64,000 nt of DNA from Microbacterium hydrocarbonoxydans. Lineage in GTDB: Bacteria > Actinomycetota > Actinomycetes > Actinomycetales > Microbacteriaceae. Numbering within the stretch: position 1 is the stretch's first letter; the number at the start of each line of letters is the position of its first letter. The notes below the pieces were generated by a model. That model was not told the origin of the DNA and did no database searches. It saw nothing but the letters and a program-made list of their open reading frames with translations. The stretch is from assembly GCF_023715885.1 (NCBI RefSeq), contig NZ_JAMBOY010000002.1, forward strand, positions 310,001 to 374,000, read 5' to 3'. Positions 1-8,022 of this stretch are shown piece after piece. The translations under genes and the position numbers were made by a program.

Positions 1-436
1 GGATGGTCCCCTCGGCACCGGCGAGGTCGCCGCCGCGCAGCGGGACGCCCGACGCTGTGACGTCTGCCGCGCCCGTGATGCCCTCGAGCGTGACCGAGTC
101 GGTCGACAGGTGCAGGGCGTCGAGGCGCCCGGCGATCAGCTGCGGGAGCAGGATGCCGTCTGCCTCGACGTCGAGCTGCTGGTCGGCGGGGAGGTCGAGC
201 TGGTCGATCACGATGGAGCGCACGACGCCGGGAAGGATGGCGCGGGTGAGCAGCTCGGCCGCGACGACGAGCAGAGCGAGCACGACGACGACGATGACCA
301 GCACCCACGGCCAGCGACGGCGTCGGCGTCGCGGTGCGGAGACCCCGTCCGCGCCGTCCGCTCCGCCGGGGATCACGAGCGTCGGATGCTGCGCGTCGGG
401 GTCCGGGTACGGCAGGGTGCGGTTGTCGTCGCTCAT
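1..436 (-). CDS. LmeA-like (DUF2993) phospholipid-binding protein, 3' end cut by window edge
   Basis: The visible part is the N-terminal 145 residues, read from an ATG at 436. It has a charged, Pro-rich cytoplasmic start, an Arg cluster (RRRRRR), one membrane segment (about residues 43-63, VLVIVVVVLALLVV), and then the beginning of an extracytoplasmic domain with the pattern of DUF2993 proteins (LPADQQLDVEADG, GRLDALHLSTDSV, GITGAADVTASGVPLRGGDL). In mycobacteria this family includes LmeA, a periplasmic phospholipid-binding protein linked to lipoglycan synthesis. That role is only inferred here. The gene lies 39 bases downstream of argS on the same strand, so the two are probably cotranscribed. 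The C-terminus is outside the window. Confidence 0.75.
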   Translation of the reverse strand, partial: MSDDNRTLPYPDPDAQHPTLVIPGGADGADGVSAPRRRRRRWPWVLVIVVVVLALLVVAAELLTRAILPGVVRSIVIDQLDLPADQQLDVEADGILLPQLIAGRLDALHLSTDSVTLEGITGAADVTASGVPLRGGDLAGAEGTI

Positions 437-475
437 GGATTCATCCTGTCGCATTCGGCGCGGCGCCGAAGAACG

Positions 476-2140
476 TCACATGCGCTCTGGCGCGGAGACG
501 CCGAGCAGCTGAAGGCCGTTGCGGAGCACCTGGCCGGTCGCATCGTTGAGCCAGAGACGCGTGCGGTGCACGCTCTCGATCGGGGCGTCTCCGAGAGGGA
601 TCACGCGGCAGTTGTCGTACCAGCGGTGGTAGAGACCGGCCAGTTCCTCGAGATAGCGGGCCACCCGGTGCGGTTCTCGCACCTCGGCGGCGAACGCCAC
701 GATGCGGGGGAACTCCTGCAGCGCGCCGAGCAGAGCCGCCTCGGTCTCGTGCGTCAGGGTCTCCGGAGCGAACTCCGAGCGGTCGACGCCGGAGTCGGCC
801 GCATTGCGACCGACGTTGTGGGTGCGCGCATGCGCGTACTGCACGTAGAACACCGGGTTGTCGTTGCTCCGCTTCTGCAGCAGCTCAGGGTCGAGGGCCA
901 GCGGGGAGTCGGCGGGCGAGCGCTCGAGCGAGTAGCGCAGAGCATCCGTGCCGAGCCACTCGCGCAGGTCGTCCATCTCGATGATGTTGCCGGCGCGCTT
1001 GCTGAGGCGGGCGCCGCCGATCGAGACGAGCTGGCCGATCAGCACTTCGACGTTCTTCTCGGGGTCCTCCCCCGCTGCGCCGGCGATCGCCTTGAGGCGG
1101 TGCACGTAGCCGTGGTGGTCGGCTCCCAGCAGATAGAGCTTGTACTCGAAGCCGCGGTCACCCTTGTTGAGGTAGTACGCCGCGTCCGCGGCGAAGTAGG
1201 TGTACTCGCCGTTGGAGCGGCGGATCACGCGATCCTTGTCGTCGCCGAAGTCGGTCGTGCGCACCCAGACGGCGCCGTCCTCATCGAAGACGTGCCCCTG
1301 TTCGCGCAGGCGGTCCACCGCGCGGTCCACGAAGCTCAGCCCGCTGTCGTCTTTGGCGTGCAGCACGCGCTCGGAGAACCAGACGTCGAACTCGACGTTG
1401 AACTTCGCGAGCGACTCCTTCTGCTCGGCGAGCTGGAACTCGTAGGCGAGCTCGCGCGCCACGAGCACCTGGTCGTCGTCGGGGAGCTCGAGCAGGTCGG
1501 GGCGCGCCGCCAGCACGCGCGTGGCGAGGTCGCCGATGTAGCTCCCCGCGTATCCGCCCTCGGGGGCCGGCTCGCCCTTCGCGGCGGCGAGCACGGAGTG
1601 CGCGAAACGCTCCATCTGCACGCCTGCGTCGTTGATGTAGTACTCGCGGGCGACCGTCGCGCCCGAGGCCTCGAGCACGCGAGCGATCGCGTCGCCGAGC
1701 GCCGCCCAGCGCGTGTGCCCGATGTGAAGAGGGCCGGTCGGGTTCGCGCTGACGAACTCGATGTTGATGCTCTGCCCTGCCGCGGAGTCGTTGGTGCCGT
1801 ACGCGGACCCGGCGTCGACGATCACCTTCGCCAGCGCGCCTGCGGCGGCGGCACCGAGGCGGATGTTGATGAAGCCGGGGCCGGCGACCTCGGCGCTGTC
1901 GACGCCCTCGACGCCGCCGAGTCCGTCGGCGATCTGCTGGGCGAGCTCGCGCGGGTTGGTGCCCAGCTGCTTGGCGAGGCGCATCGCGATGTTGGATGCC
2001 CAGTCGCCGTGCTCGCGGTTGCGCGGACGCTCGAAGACGATGTCGGCGGCGGCGACCGGGAGCGGCTCGCCCGGACGTCGTTCCTCGGCGATCGGTGCGA
2101 GGACGGCGAGGAGGGCTTGGGCGAGCGTTTCAGGAGTCAT
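476..2140 (-). CDS. argS: Arginyl-tRNA synthetase
   Basis: A 554-residue class I aminoacyl-tRNA synthetase that charges tRNA-Arg in the cytoplasm. The N-terminal tRNA-recognition domain is at about residues 1-100. It is followed by the HIGH-type motif in [18 protein letters not shown] (about residue 133), the conserved SKRAGN motif (KMSKS equivalent) and a C-terminal DALR anticodon-binding domain ending in [12 protein letters not shown]. Length is normal for actinobacterial ArgRS. The ATG at 2140 opens with [13 protein letters not shown], a standard family start. It is divergent from the GDSL hydrolase at 2211 and upstream of the LmeA-like gene. A tRNA-Arg gene lies nearby at 3034. Confidence 0.97.
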   Translation of the reverse strand: MTPETLAQALLAVLAPIAEERRPGEPLPVAAADIVFERPRNREHGDWASNIAMRLAKQLGTNPRELAQQIADGLGGVEGVDSAEVAGPGFINIRLGAAAAGALAKVIVDAGSAYGTNDSAAGQSINIEFVSANPTGPLHIGHTRWAALGDAIARVLEASGATVAREYYINDAGVQMERFAHSVLAAAKGEPAPEGGYAGSYIGDLATRVLAARPDLLELPDDDQVLVARELAYEFQLAEQKESLAKFNVEFDVWFSERVLHAKDDSGLSFVDRAVDRLREQGHVFDEDGAVWVRTTDFGDDKDRVIRRSNGEYTYFAADAAYYLNKGDRGFEYKLYLLGADHHGYVHRLKAIAGAAGEDPEKNVEVLIGQLVSIGGARLSKRAGNIIEMDDLREWLGTDALRYSLERSPADSPLALDPELLQKRSNDNPVFYVQYAHARTHNVGRNAADSGVDRSEFAPETLTHETEAALLGALQEFPRIVAFAAEVREPHRVARYLEELAGLYHRWYDNCRVIPLGDAPIESVHRTRLWLNDATGQVLRNGLQLLGVSAPERM

Positions 2141-2210
2141 AGACCTCCCAGTTTACGGCGCGTCGCAGCGTCGAATTTGCGCTGGCCGGAACGTGATCTA
2201 CAGTCATGCC

Positions 2211-3017
2211 ATGCAACCCGCCTCCGCCCGTCGCCGCCTGCCCGTCGCAGGGGTCGTCATCGCCGTGATCCTGGCTGCGGTAGCGGTCGCTCTCGGCGTG
2301 TGGCGGCCGTGGACGGGAACCCCCTCGACGGAGCCCTCCGGCGCCGCCGCCGCGGGCGACGACGCCGTCGCGATCGCCCCGGCTCCGCTCGCGCTGCCCG
2401 AGCACCCGACCGTGCTCGTGTTCGGGGACTCCTGGACGTACGGATCCGCCGCGAACGTCCCCACCGAGGGCTACGCCTACGTGCTCGCCGACCTGCTCGA
2501 CGGCGAGACCATCGTCAACGGAGTGCGCGGGAGCGGATACCTGAGGCCCGGCATCGACGGACCGGCTTTCGGCGAGCGCATCGCGGCCCTCGATCCCGCG
2601 CTCGACCCCGACCTCGTCATCCTGCAGGGGTCGATCAACGATCGTGACCTCGTGCCCGCGGGCTACGCCGAAGCGGTGAACGCGGCGTGGGACGCGATGA
2701 GCGCGAAATACCCCGAGGCGACGATCGTCATCCTCGGCCCCGCACCGCACGAGCTGCCGGTCGGCGCCGGGACCGCGCGCATCGACGCCGACCTGTCGGA
2801 GTTCGCCGCCGCACGCGGCTGGTGGTACATCTCCCCCGTCGCGCAGAACTGGATCACCGATCAGAACTACCTCTCCGTCATCGACGTCGAAGTCGGGCGC
2901 AAGCATCCGTCCACCGACGGGCACCGGTACCTCGCCGAGAAGGTGGCTGCGGCGCTGGCCGAACTCGGCGACGCGCCCGTGACGGAGGCCGGGTCGGAGC
3001 CCACCGCCGACGAGTGA
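2211..3017 (+). CDS. Secreted or membrane-anchored SGNH/GDSL hydrolase
   Basis: A 268-residue protein. The start at 2211 (MQPASARRRLP) is chosen because it immediately precedes an Arg-rich n-region and a membrane segment (about residues 11-29, VAGVVIAVILAAVAVALGVW). An Ala/Gly/Pro-rich linker follows. The catalytic domain carries block I VLVFGDSWTYG (Ser nucleophile, about residue 72), block III-like ILQGSINDRDL and the final block with D and H in KHPSTDGHRYLAE. SGNH enzymes hydrolyse esters of lipids or carbohydrates. The substrate cannot be read from the sequence. It sits between divergent argS and the tRNA-Arg gene and appears monocistronic. Confidence 0.85.
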   Translation: MQPASARRRLPVAGVVIAVILAAVAVALGVWRPWTGTPSTEPSGAAAAGDDAVAIAPAPLALPEHPTVLVFGDSWTYGSAANVPTEGYAYVLADLLDGETIVNGVRGSGYLRPGIDGPAFGERIAALDPALDPDLVILQGSINDRDLVPAGYAEAVNAAWDAMSAKYPEATIVILGPAPHELPVGAGTARIDADLSEFAAARGWWYISPVAQNWITDQNYLSVIDVEVGRKHPSTDGHRYLAEKVAAALAELGDAPVTEAGSEPTADE

Positions 3018-3033
3018 TATCGTCGTTCGGTAC

Positions 3034-3106
3034 GCCTCCGTAGCTCAGTGGATAGAGCGCCGGTTTCCGGTACCGTAGGTCGCAGGTTCGACTCCTGTCG
3101 GGGGCA
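3034..3106 (+). tRNA. tRNA-Arg (anticodon CCG)
   Basis: A complete cloverleaf without encoded CCA. The acceptor stem GCCTCCG pairs with CGGGGGC (one T-G pair), the D arm is GCTC/GAGC, the anticodon loop is TTCCGGT with CCG at positions 34-36, and the T arm is GCAGG-TTCGACT-CCTGT. Position 27-43 of the anticodon stem is a C-T mismatch. The discriminator is A. It reads CGG, a common Arg codon in this GC-rich genome. A strong hairpin follows immediately. Confidence 0.95.
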
Positions 3107-3115
3107 CGGAATCAT

Positions 3116-3150
3116 GCAGAAGACCCCGCACTCGTGGCGGGGTCTTCTGC
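3116..3150. terminator. Intrinsic terminator after tRNA-Arg
   Basis: A perfect 14-base inverted repeat, GCAGAAGACCCCGC / GCGGGGTCTTCTGC, with a 7-base loop, ten bases after the tRNA. A short pyrimidine-rich tract (TTCCCC) follows. Confidence 0.85.
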
Positions 3151-3326
3151 TTCCCCTGGGCGACGGTCCTCCTTCCGGGATCAACCGTGGACTCGGTCTC
3201 CGCTGAATCGCTCACGCCGTATGAGGGTCGCGGATTGTCCCAGGCATCCGCCGATGTGTGAACCCCCTCGGCGCGCGCTCCCCGACCGCGTGGACTGGCG
3301 TTTCGCGACGACCTCGAGGAGACGGC

Positions 3327-4412
3327 ATGGGAACGCATTCGCGGAAGCGACGCAGGAACGCGGATCGGCACCCGCGGCGTCCGCTCGCGCAGCAGGTGGT
3401 CGTCATCACCGGTGGTGGCCGCGGGATCGGGCGCGCCACCGCGATTCGGCTCGCGAAGGCCGGCGCGTCCGTCGTCGTCCTCGGCCGCGGCGAAGCGCGA
3501 CTCACCGAGACCGTCGAACTCATCTCCGCGAGCGGCGGAACCGCCCGGCACATCGTGTGCGACGTGTCGGATGCCGCCGCGGTCCAGGCGGCGGCCGATC
3601 AGGCCGAGGCCTGGTTCGGACGCATCGACACCTGGGTCAACAACGCCGGAGTGCTGCTCTACGGCCGGTTCGAGGAGACCACTCCCGACGAGTTCCGCCG
3701 CATCATGGAGATCGACTACCTGGGTCAGATCCATGGCGCGCAGGCCGCGCTTCCGGCGCTCCGTCGAGCCGGCGGGGGCACGCTGATCAGTGTCTCCTCG
3801 GTCGAGGGGCGCACGACGTTGCCGTTGCACAGCGCCTATGCGGCGAGCAAGCGGGCCGTGGACGGCGCGATGCAGGGGCTCCGGCGGGAACGGATCGATC
3901 AGCGCGACCCGATCTCGGTGACGGTCGTCCGCCCTGCCGTGATCGACACGCCGCTGTATGCCAGCGCCGCCTCGCATCTGCGCCATCGCCCAGCAGGACC
4001 GCCGCCCTTCTACGGGTCGGAGGTGGTGGCGGCGTGCATCGCCTATGCGGCGGAGCATCCCGTCGACGAGATCTACGCGGGCGGAGGCGGTCGGATGCTC
4101 GCGCTGGCCCAAACCGTCGCCCCCGGCCTGCTCGATGCGGTGCTCGGACGATGGGGAGTGCGGATGATGCACACCCGCGAGGCGTCCTCTCCGCGACAGG
4201 GGAACCTCGCCGTCCCCGATCACCACGACGACCCGGGCGCACTCCCCCGTCGCGGACGGCGCTGGAGCATCTACACCTGGCTCGTGCGGCATCCGCGAGC
4301 TCGCCGCCGGATGCTCACCGCTTCCGCCATCACTGCGGCCGCACTGCTCGGGTCCGGAACGGCGCACAGCTCCCCCGCCCCCGATCGCCGCAGCAGAAAG
4401 GCAGACCGATGA
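3327..4412 (+). CDS. SDR family oxidoreductase with C-terminal extension
   Basis: A 361-residue short-chain dehydrogenase/reductase. The ATG at 3327 is preceded by GAGGAG (3317-3322). The Rossmann motif TGGGRGIG is at residues 28-35, NNAG follows the fourth strand, and the catalytic Tyr171-x3-Lys175 is in SAYAASK. After the about 280-residue core comes a tail of some 70 residues. It is Arg/Pro-rich and ends in a hydrophobic patch (MLTASAITAAALLGSG), which may contact the membrane. The stop overlaps the next start (ATGA), so it is translationally coupled to the zinc alcohol dehydrogenase. Substrate unknown; a role in aldehyde or alcohol metabolism is suggested by the operon only. Confidence 0.87.
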   Translation: MGTHSRKRRRNADRHPRRPLAQQVVVITGGGRGIGRATAIRLAKAGASVVVLGRGEARLTETVELISASGGTARHIVCDVSDAAAVQAAADQAEAWFGRIDTWVNNAGVLLYGRFEETTPDEFRRIMEIDYLGQIHGAQAALPALRRAGGGTLISVSSVEGRTTLPLHSAYAASKRAVDGAMQGLRRERIDQRDPISVTVVRPAVIDTPLYASAASHLRHRPAGPPPFYGSEVVAACIAYAAEHPVDEIYAGGGGRMLALAQTVAPGLLDAVLGRWGVRMMHTREASSPRQGNLAVPDHHDDPGALPRRGRRWSIYTWLVRHPRARRRMLTASAITAAALLGSGTAHSSPAPDRRSRKADR

Positions 4413-5557
4413 AAGCCATGACCTACCGCGGACCGTACAAGATCCGCGTCGACGAGAAGCCGGAACCGCGCATCCAGCATCCGAACGACGCGATCGTCCG
4501 CGTCACTCGTGCCGCGGTGTGCGGCTCCGATCTCCATCTGTTCCACGGCATGATGCCCGACACCCGTATCGGTCACACTTTCGGCCACGAGATCGTGGGG
4601 ATCGTCGAGGAGGTGGGATCGTCGGTCGAGACACTGAACCGCGGCGATCGCGTGATGGTGCCGTTCAACATCTACTGCGGTTCGTGCTTCTTCTGCAGCC
4701 GCGGCCTCTTCTCGAACTGCCACAACGTCAACCCGAACGCCACGGCCGTGGGCGGCATCTACGGCTACTCGCACACCACCGGCGGATACGACGGCGGTCA
4801 GGCCGAGTTCGTGCGCGTCCCGTTCGCCGACGTCGGACCATCGGTCATCCCCGACTGGCTCAGCTCGGAAGACGCCCTCATGCTCACCGACGCGTTCTCG
4901 ACGGGATACTTCGGCGCGCAGCTCGGCGACATCGCCGCCGGAGACACCGTCGTCGTGTTCGGCGCCGGACCCGTCGGTCTCGCCGCCGCCCGGTCGGCGT
5001 GGTTCCTCGGTGCGGGGCGAGTCATCGTTGTCGACCACATCGACTATCGGTTGGAAAAGGCGCGCACTTTCGCCTTCGCCGAGACGATCCACCTGTCGGA
5101 GGTCGCCGACGTCGTGCTCGCGCTCAAGAAGGCGACGGGATATCTGGGAGCGGACGTGGTCATCGACGCGGTCGGCGCCGAGTCCGACGGCAGCGTCGTG
5201 CAGCACGTCACAGGCGCGAAGCTCAAGATGCAGGGCGGATCTCCGGTCGCGGTGAACTGGGCCATCGACTCGGCACGCAAGGGCGGCACGGTCTCGGTGA
5301 TCGGCGCGTATGGTCCGCTGGGTTCCGCCGTGCGACTCGGCGACGTCGTCAACAAGGGACTCACCCTGCGCGCGAATCAGGCCCCCGTCAAGCGTCAGTG
5401 GCCGCGGCTGCTCGAGCACATCCAGCAGGGTCTCGTCTCGCCGAGCGAACTCCTCACTCACCGTTTCCCCCTCGAGCACATCGCCGAGGCGTATCACGTG
5501 TTCTCGTCCAAGCTCGACGACTGCATCAAACCGCTCCTCGTCGTCGGAGAGGAATGA
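4409..5557 (+). CDS. Zinc-dependent alcohol dehydrogenase (formaldehyde-dehydrogenase-like MDR)
   Basis: A 382-residue medium-chain dehydrogenase. The catalytic zinc ligands are Cys38 (AAVCGSDLH), His60 and Glu61 (GHTFGHEIVG). The structural zinc site has Cys90, Cys93, Cys96 and Cys104. The Rossmann motif is VFGAGPVGLAA, followed by a dinucleotide-binding acidic residue (VVDHIDYRLEKA). The long insertions and the region around NWAIDSARKGGTVSVIG resemble glutathione-independent formaldehyde dehydrogenases, though alcohol specificity cannot be fixed. It overlaps the SDR by four bases upstream and the orphan gene by four bases downstream, making a tight three-gene operon. Confidence 0.9.
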   Translation: MKAMTYRGPYKIRVDEKPEPRIQHPNDAIVRVTRAAVCGSDLHLFHGMMPDTRIGHTFGHEIVGIVEEVGSSVETLNRGDRVMVPFNIYCGSCFFCSRGLFSNCHNVNPNATAVGGIYGYSHTTGGYDGGQAEFVRVPFADVGPSVIPDWLSSEDALMLTDAFSTGYFGAQLGDIAAGDTVVVFGAGPVGLAAARSAWFLGAGRVIVVDHIDYRLEKARTFAFAETIHLSEVADVVLALKKATGYLGADVVIDAVGAESDGSVVQHVTGAKLKMQGGSPVAVNWAIDSARKGGTVSVIGAYGPLGSAVRLGDVVNKGLTLRANQAPVKRQWPRLLEHIQQGLVSPSELLTHRFPLEHIAEAYHVFSSKLDDCIKPLLVVGEE

Positions 5558-6123
5558 TCATGCCCTACGAAGCATCCCGCCCCGTGGCCATCCCGTCCGA
5601 GGAGGAGTTGCGCGCGCGCATCCCCGGCTGGGGCGCCGACCTCGCGCCCGAGCACCGCCGCACCTGGCAGGAGCGCGACGATATCGGCGACACCGGCGCG
5701 CACTGGACCTTCCCCGACCGGCAGGGCGACGACCCTCGACGAGAGCGCTCGATCGAGCACGGCATCCTGCCGCCGGTCTACGGCACGGCTCAGCCCCTGC
5801 ACGGACTCGCCGGCGCCATCAGACGTCTCGCTTACGACCGTCTCAGCGAGACCAAGAACACCCGATGGATGCTGCTCGTGCTCGGCGATCGGGTCGATGC
5901 CGTTGCGGCCCACCTCCAGTCCTTCGCCTCACGGCATCCGGACGATCCGGTGACGCAGACGGGGGTCACCGCCGAACCCGGGCATCATCCCGTACGCTCG
6001 CGGTTCGGCCGCGGACGCCTCGACCTCCGGCATACCTGGATGGATCCGATCCTCGTCGTCGGCCCGTGGGTCGCGGCGGCCGCGCTGACGTTCTCGCTCG
6101 TCCGCCGCCTGATCCGACGCTGA
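5554..6123 (+). CDS. Conserved hypothetical protein with C-terminal membrane segment
   Basis: 189 residues from the ATG at 5554 that overlaps the dehydrogenase stop; an in-frame ATG at 5560 is an alternative. I do not recognise a named domain. The N-terminus has a distinctive ELRARIPGWGADLAPEHRR segment. The middle has GILPPVYGTAQPLHGLAGAIRRLAY, and one hydrophobic helix near the C-terminus (PILVVGPWVAAAALTFSLV) ends in RRLIRR, the arrangement of a tail-anchored protein. From memory, proteins with this RIPGWGADL start occur beside SDR or alcohol dehydrogenase genes in other bacteria, which I cannot check here. It is probably a partner of the two oxidoreductases upstream. Confidence 0.8.
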   Translation: MIMPYEASRPVAIPSEEELRARIPGWGADLAPEHRRTWQERDDIGDTGAHWTFPDRQGDDPRRERSIEHGILPPVYGTAQPLHGLAGAIRRLAYDRLSETKNTRWMLLVLGDRVDAVAAHLQSFASRHPDDPVTQTGVTAEPGHHPVRSRFGRGRLDLRHTWMDPILVVGPWVAAAALTFSLVRRLIRR

Positions 6124-6144
6124 CCGAGCCTTCGTCCGGCGAGC

Positions 6145-7944
6145 TCAGCCGCGCGGGCGGTGCTCCTGACGAGCGAGGGCGTCGGCCGCTCGCACGAGCG
6201 CGAGATGCGAGAACGCCTGCGGTGTGTTGCCCAACTGGCGCCCGGCGACCGGGTCGTACTCCTCAGACAGCATCCCGACATCGTTCGCGAGCCGGCACAG
6301 GCGCTGCATGAGCGCCTCCGCCTCGTCGACGCGTCCGGTGCACGCGTACTGCTCGACGAGCCAGAACGAGCAGGCCAGGAAAGCGCCTTCGGTGCCGGAG
6401 AGCCCGTCGACGCCGGTGGTGGTCCGGTAGCGGTGCACGAGTCCGTCATGCATGAGCGTCTGCTCGATGCGCTGCACCGTCGCCAGCATGCGCGAATCGT
6501 CGGGGCTGCAGTAACCCACCTGCGGGAGCAGCAGCAGCGAGGCGTCGACCTCGTCGGTCTCGTAGTGCTGCACGAAGTGTCCATCCACGACCCCTCGGGT
6601 GTCGATCTCGTCGCGCATGCGGTCGCGCAGCTCGCGCCACCGCACGACGGGGCCGTCGAGCCCGTCCTCCTCGACCGCGCGGACCGCCCGGTCGAACGCG
6701 GCCCAGACCATCACCCGCGAGTGCGTGAAGAACCGCGGCTCTCCCCTGATCTCCCACAGCCCCTGATCACGACGTTCGATCTGCTCGGAGGCGAAGCGCA
6801 GCAGCTGCCGTTCGAGCGCCCACGAGAACGACGACTCAGGAACGCCGGCGGCGCGCGCCGCCGACAGGGTCACGATGACTTCGCCCACGACGTCCGCCTG
6901 GTACTGGGTGGACGCACCGTTGCCGAGACGCACGGGGCGCGACCCCTCGAACCCCGGGAGGTGGTCGAGCTCACGCTCGGTGATGTCACGCTCGCCCGCC
7001 GGCCCGTACATGATCTGCAGGTCGCCGGGGTCCCCCGCGACGGCTCGCAGCAGCCAGGTGCGCCAGGCGTCGGCCAGGTGCAGGAACCCGTGATCGACGA
7101 GGGCCTCCAGCGTGAGAGCCGCATCGCGCAGCCACACGTAGCGGTAGTCCCAGTTGCGCTCGCCGCCGATCTCCTCGGGGAGTCCCATGGTCGCCGCAGC
7201 CGCGATGCCGCCGGTCTCGTGATTCGACAGCGCGCGGAGGATCAGCAGCGACCGAACGACCTCGTCGCGATGCGGGCCGTCGTGAGTGATCTGTTCCGCC
7301 CATTCCCGCCACCACTCGACGGTCTCCGCGTGCGCCCGCTCGACGTCGAGCGGCTCGGGCACCTCGCGGTAGGAGGGGAACCAGGTGAGGTGCAGATCGC
7401 GCGTCTCGCCCGCCCGCACGGCGACCTCGCCGCGGTGCTCGTGGTCGACCGATGCGAGCGCGGCTCCGCGCACCGCCACCGCGTCCGGCCCCGCCATGGC
7501 GACGAGACAGGGAGCCTCCGGCGTCCCGGTCTGGCGCAGCCACGGCATCGCCCTGGCGTAGTCGAACCTCAGGGTCAGGTGCTGTGTGAACGACATCTCC
7601 CCCGAGATACCCACCACCCGACGCACCAGATCGGTGCGCACGATCGCGGCGTCCGGCTCGGGGCCGACGGGCATGAAGTCATGCACCTCGGCCACGGCGC
7701 CTCCGAGCTGCCAGCGCGTCACGAGGACGAACGTGTCGCCGTCGTAACCGCGGGTGCTGACGGCATCCGCGTCCGTCGGCCGCAGTTCCCAGCGCCCGTG
7801 CGTCTCGTCGCCGAGCAGCGCGGCGAAGACCGAGGGCGAGTCGAGCCGGGGCAGACAGAGCCAGTCGATGCTCCCCCTGCTCGAGACGAGGGCAGTCGTC
7901 CGACAGTTGCTGAGCAGGGCGTAGTCCTCGATCCGTTCCGGCAC
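6145..7944 (-). CDS. Glycoside hydrolase family 15 protein (glucoamylase/trehalase-like)
   Basis: About 599 residues from a GTG at 7944 (VPERIEDYALLSNCRTTALVSS), the usual family start. An ATG at 8010 would add 22 atypical residues and overlap the divergent gene. It has an N-terminal beta-sandwich (to about 270) followed by an (alpha/alpha)6 barrel with NWDYRYVWLRDAALTLEAL and a C-terminal EGAFLACSFWLVEQY segment containing the second catalytic Glu. Cytoplasmic actinobacterial GH15 proteins of this type include trehalases. Hydrolysis of trehalose or maltooligosaccharides to glucose is likely but unproven. It is divergent from the glucose-6-phosphate dehydrogenase gene, which could consume the product after phosphorylation. 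Confidence 0.88.
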   Translation of the reverse strand: MPERIEDYALLSNCRTTALVSSRGSIDWLCLPRLDSPSVFAALLGDETHGRWELRPTDADAVSTRGYDGDTFVLVTRWQLGGAVAEVHDFMPVGPEPDAAIVRTDLVRRVVGISGEMSFTQHLTLRFDYARAMPWLRQTGTPEAPCLVAMAGPDAVAVRGAALASVDHEHRGEVAVRAGETRDLHLTWFPSYREVPEPLDVERAHAETVEWWREWAEQITHDGPHRDEVVRSLLILRALSNHETGGIAAAATMGLPEEIGGERNWDYRYVWLRDAALTLEALVDHGFLHLADAWRTWLLRAVAGDPGDLQIMYGPAGERDITERELDHLPGFEGSRPVRLGNGASTQYQADVVGEVIVTLSAARAAGVPESSFSWALERQLLRFASEQIERRDQGLWEIRGEPRFFTHSRVMVWAAFDRAVRAVEEDGLDGPVVRWRELRDRMRDEIDTRGVVDGHFVQHYETDEVDASLLLLPQVGYCSPDDSRMLATVQRIEQTLMHDGLVHRYRTTTGVDGLSGTEGAFLACSFWLVEQYACTGRVDEAEALMQRLCRLANDVGMLSEEYDPVAGRQLGNTPQAFSHLALVRAADALARQEHRPRG

Positions 7945-8022
7945 GGACCGTAGTGTGTCACGATTCCCGGCCGCGGGGCCACGGGGTGGCGCGGAACACA
8001 GCGGATGCATACCCTCGTCGGC

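Noticed and set aside
110..2647. 845-codon open frame on the plus strand
   Set aside because: It is antisense to argS, whose motifs are complete, and its translation lacks any recognisable fold.
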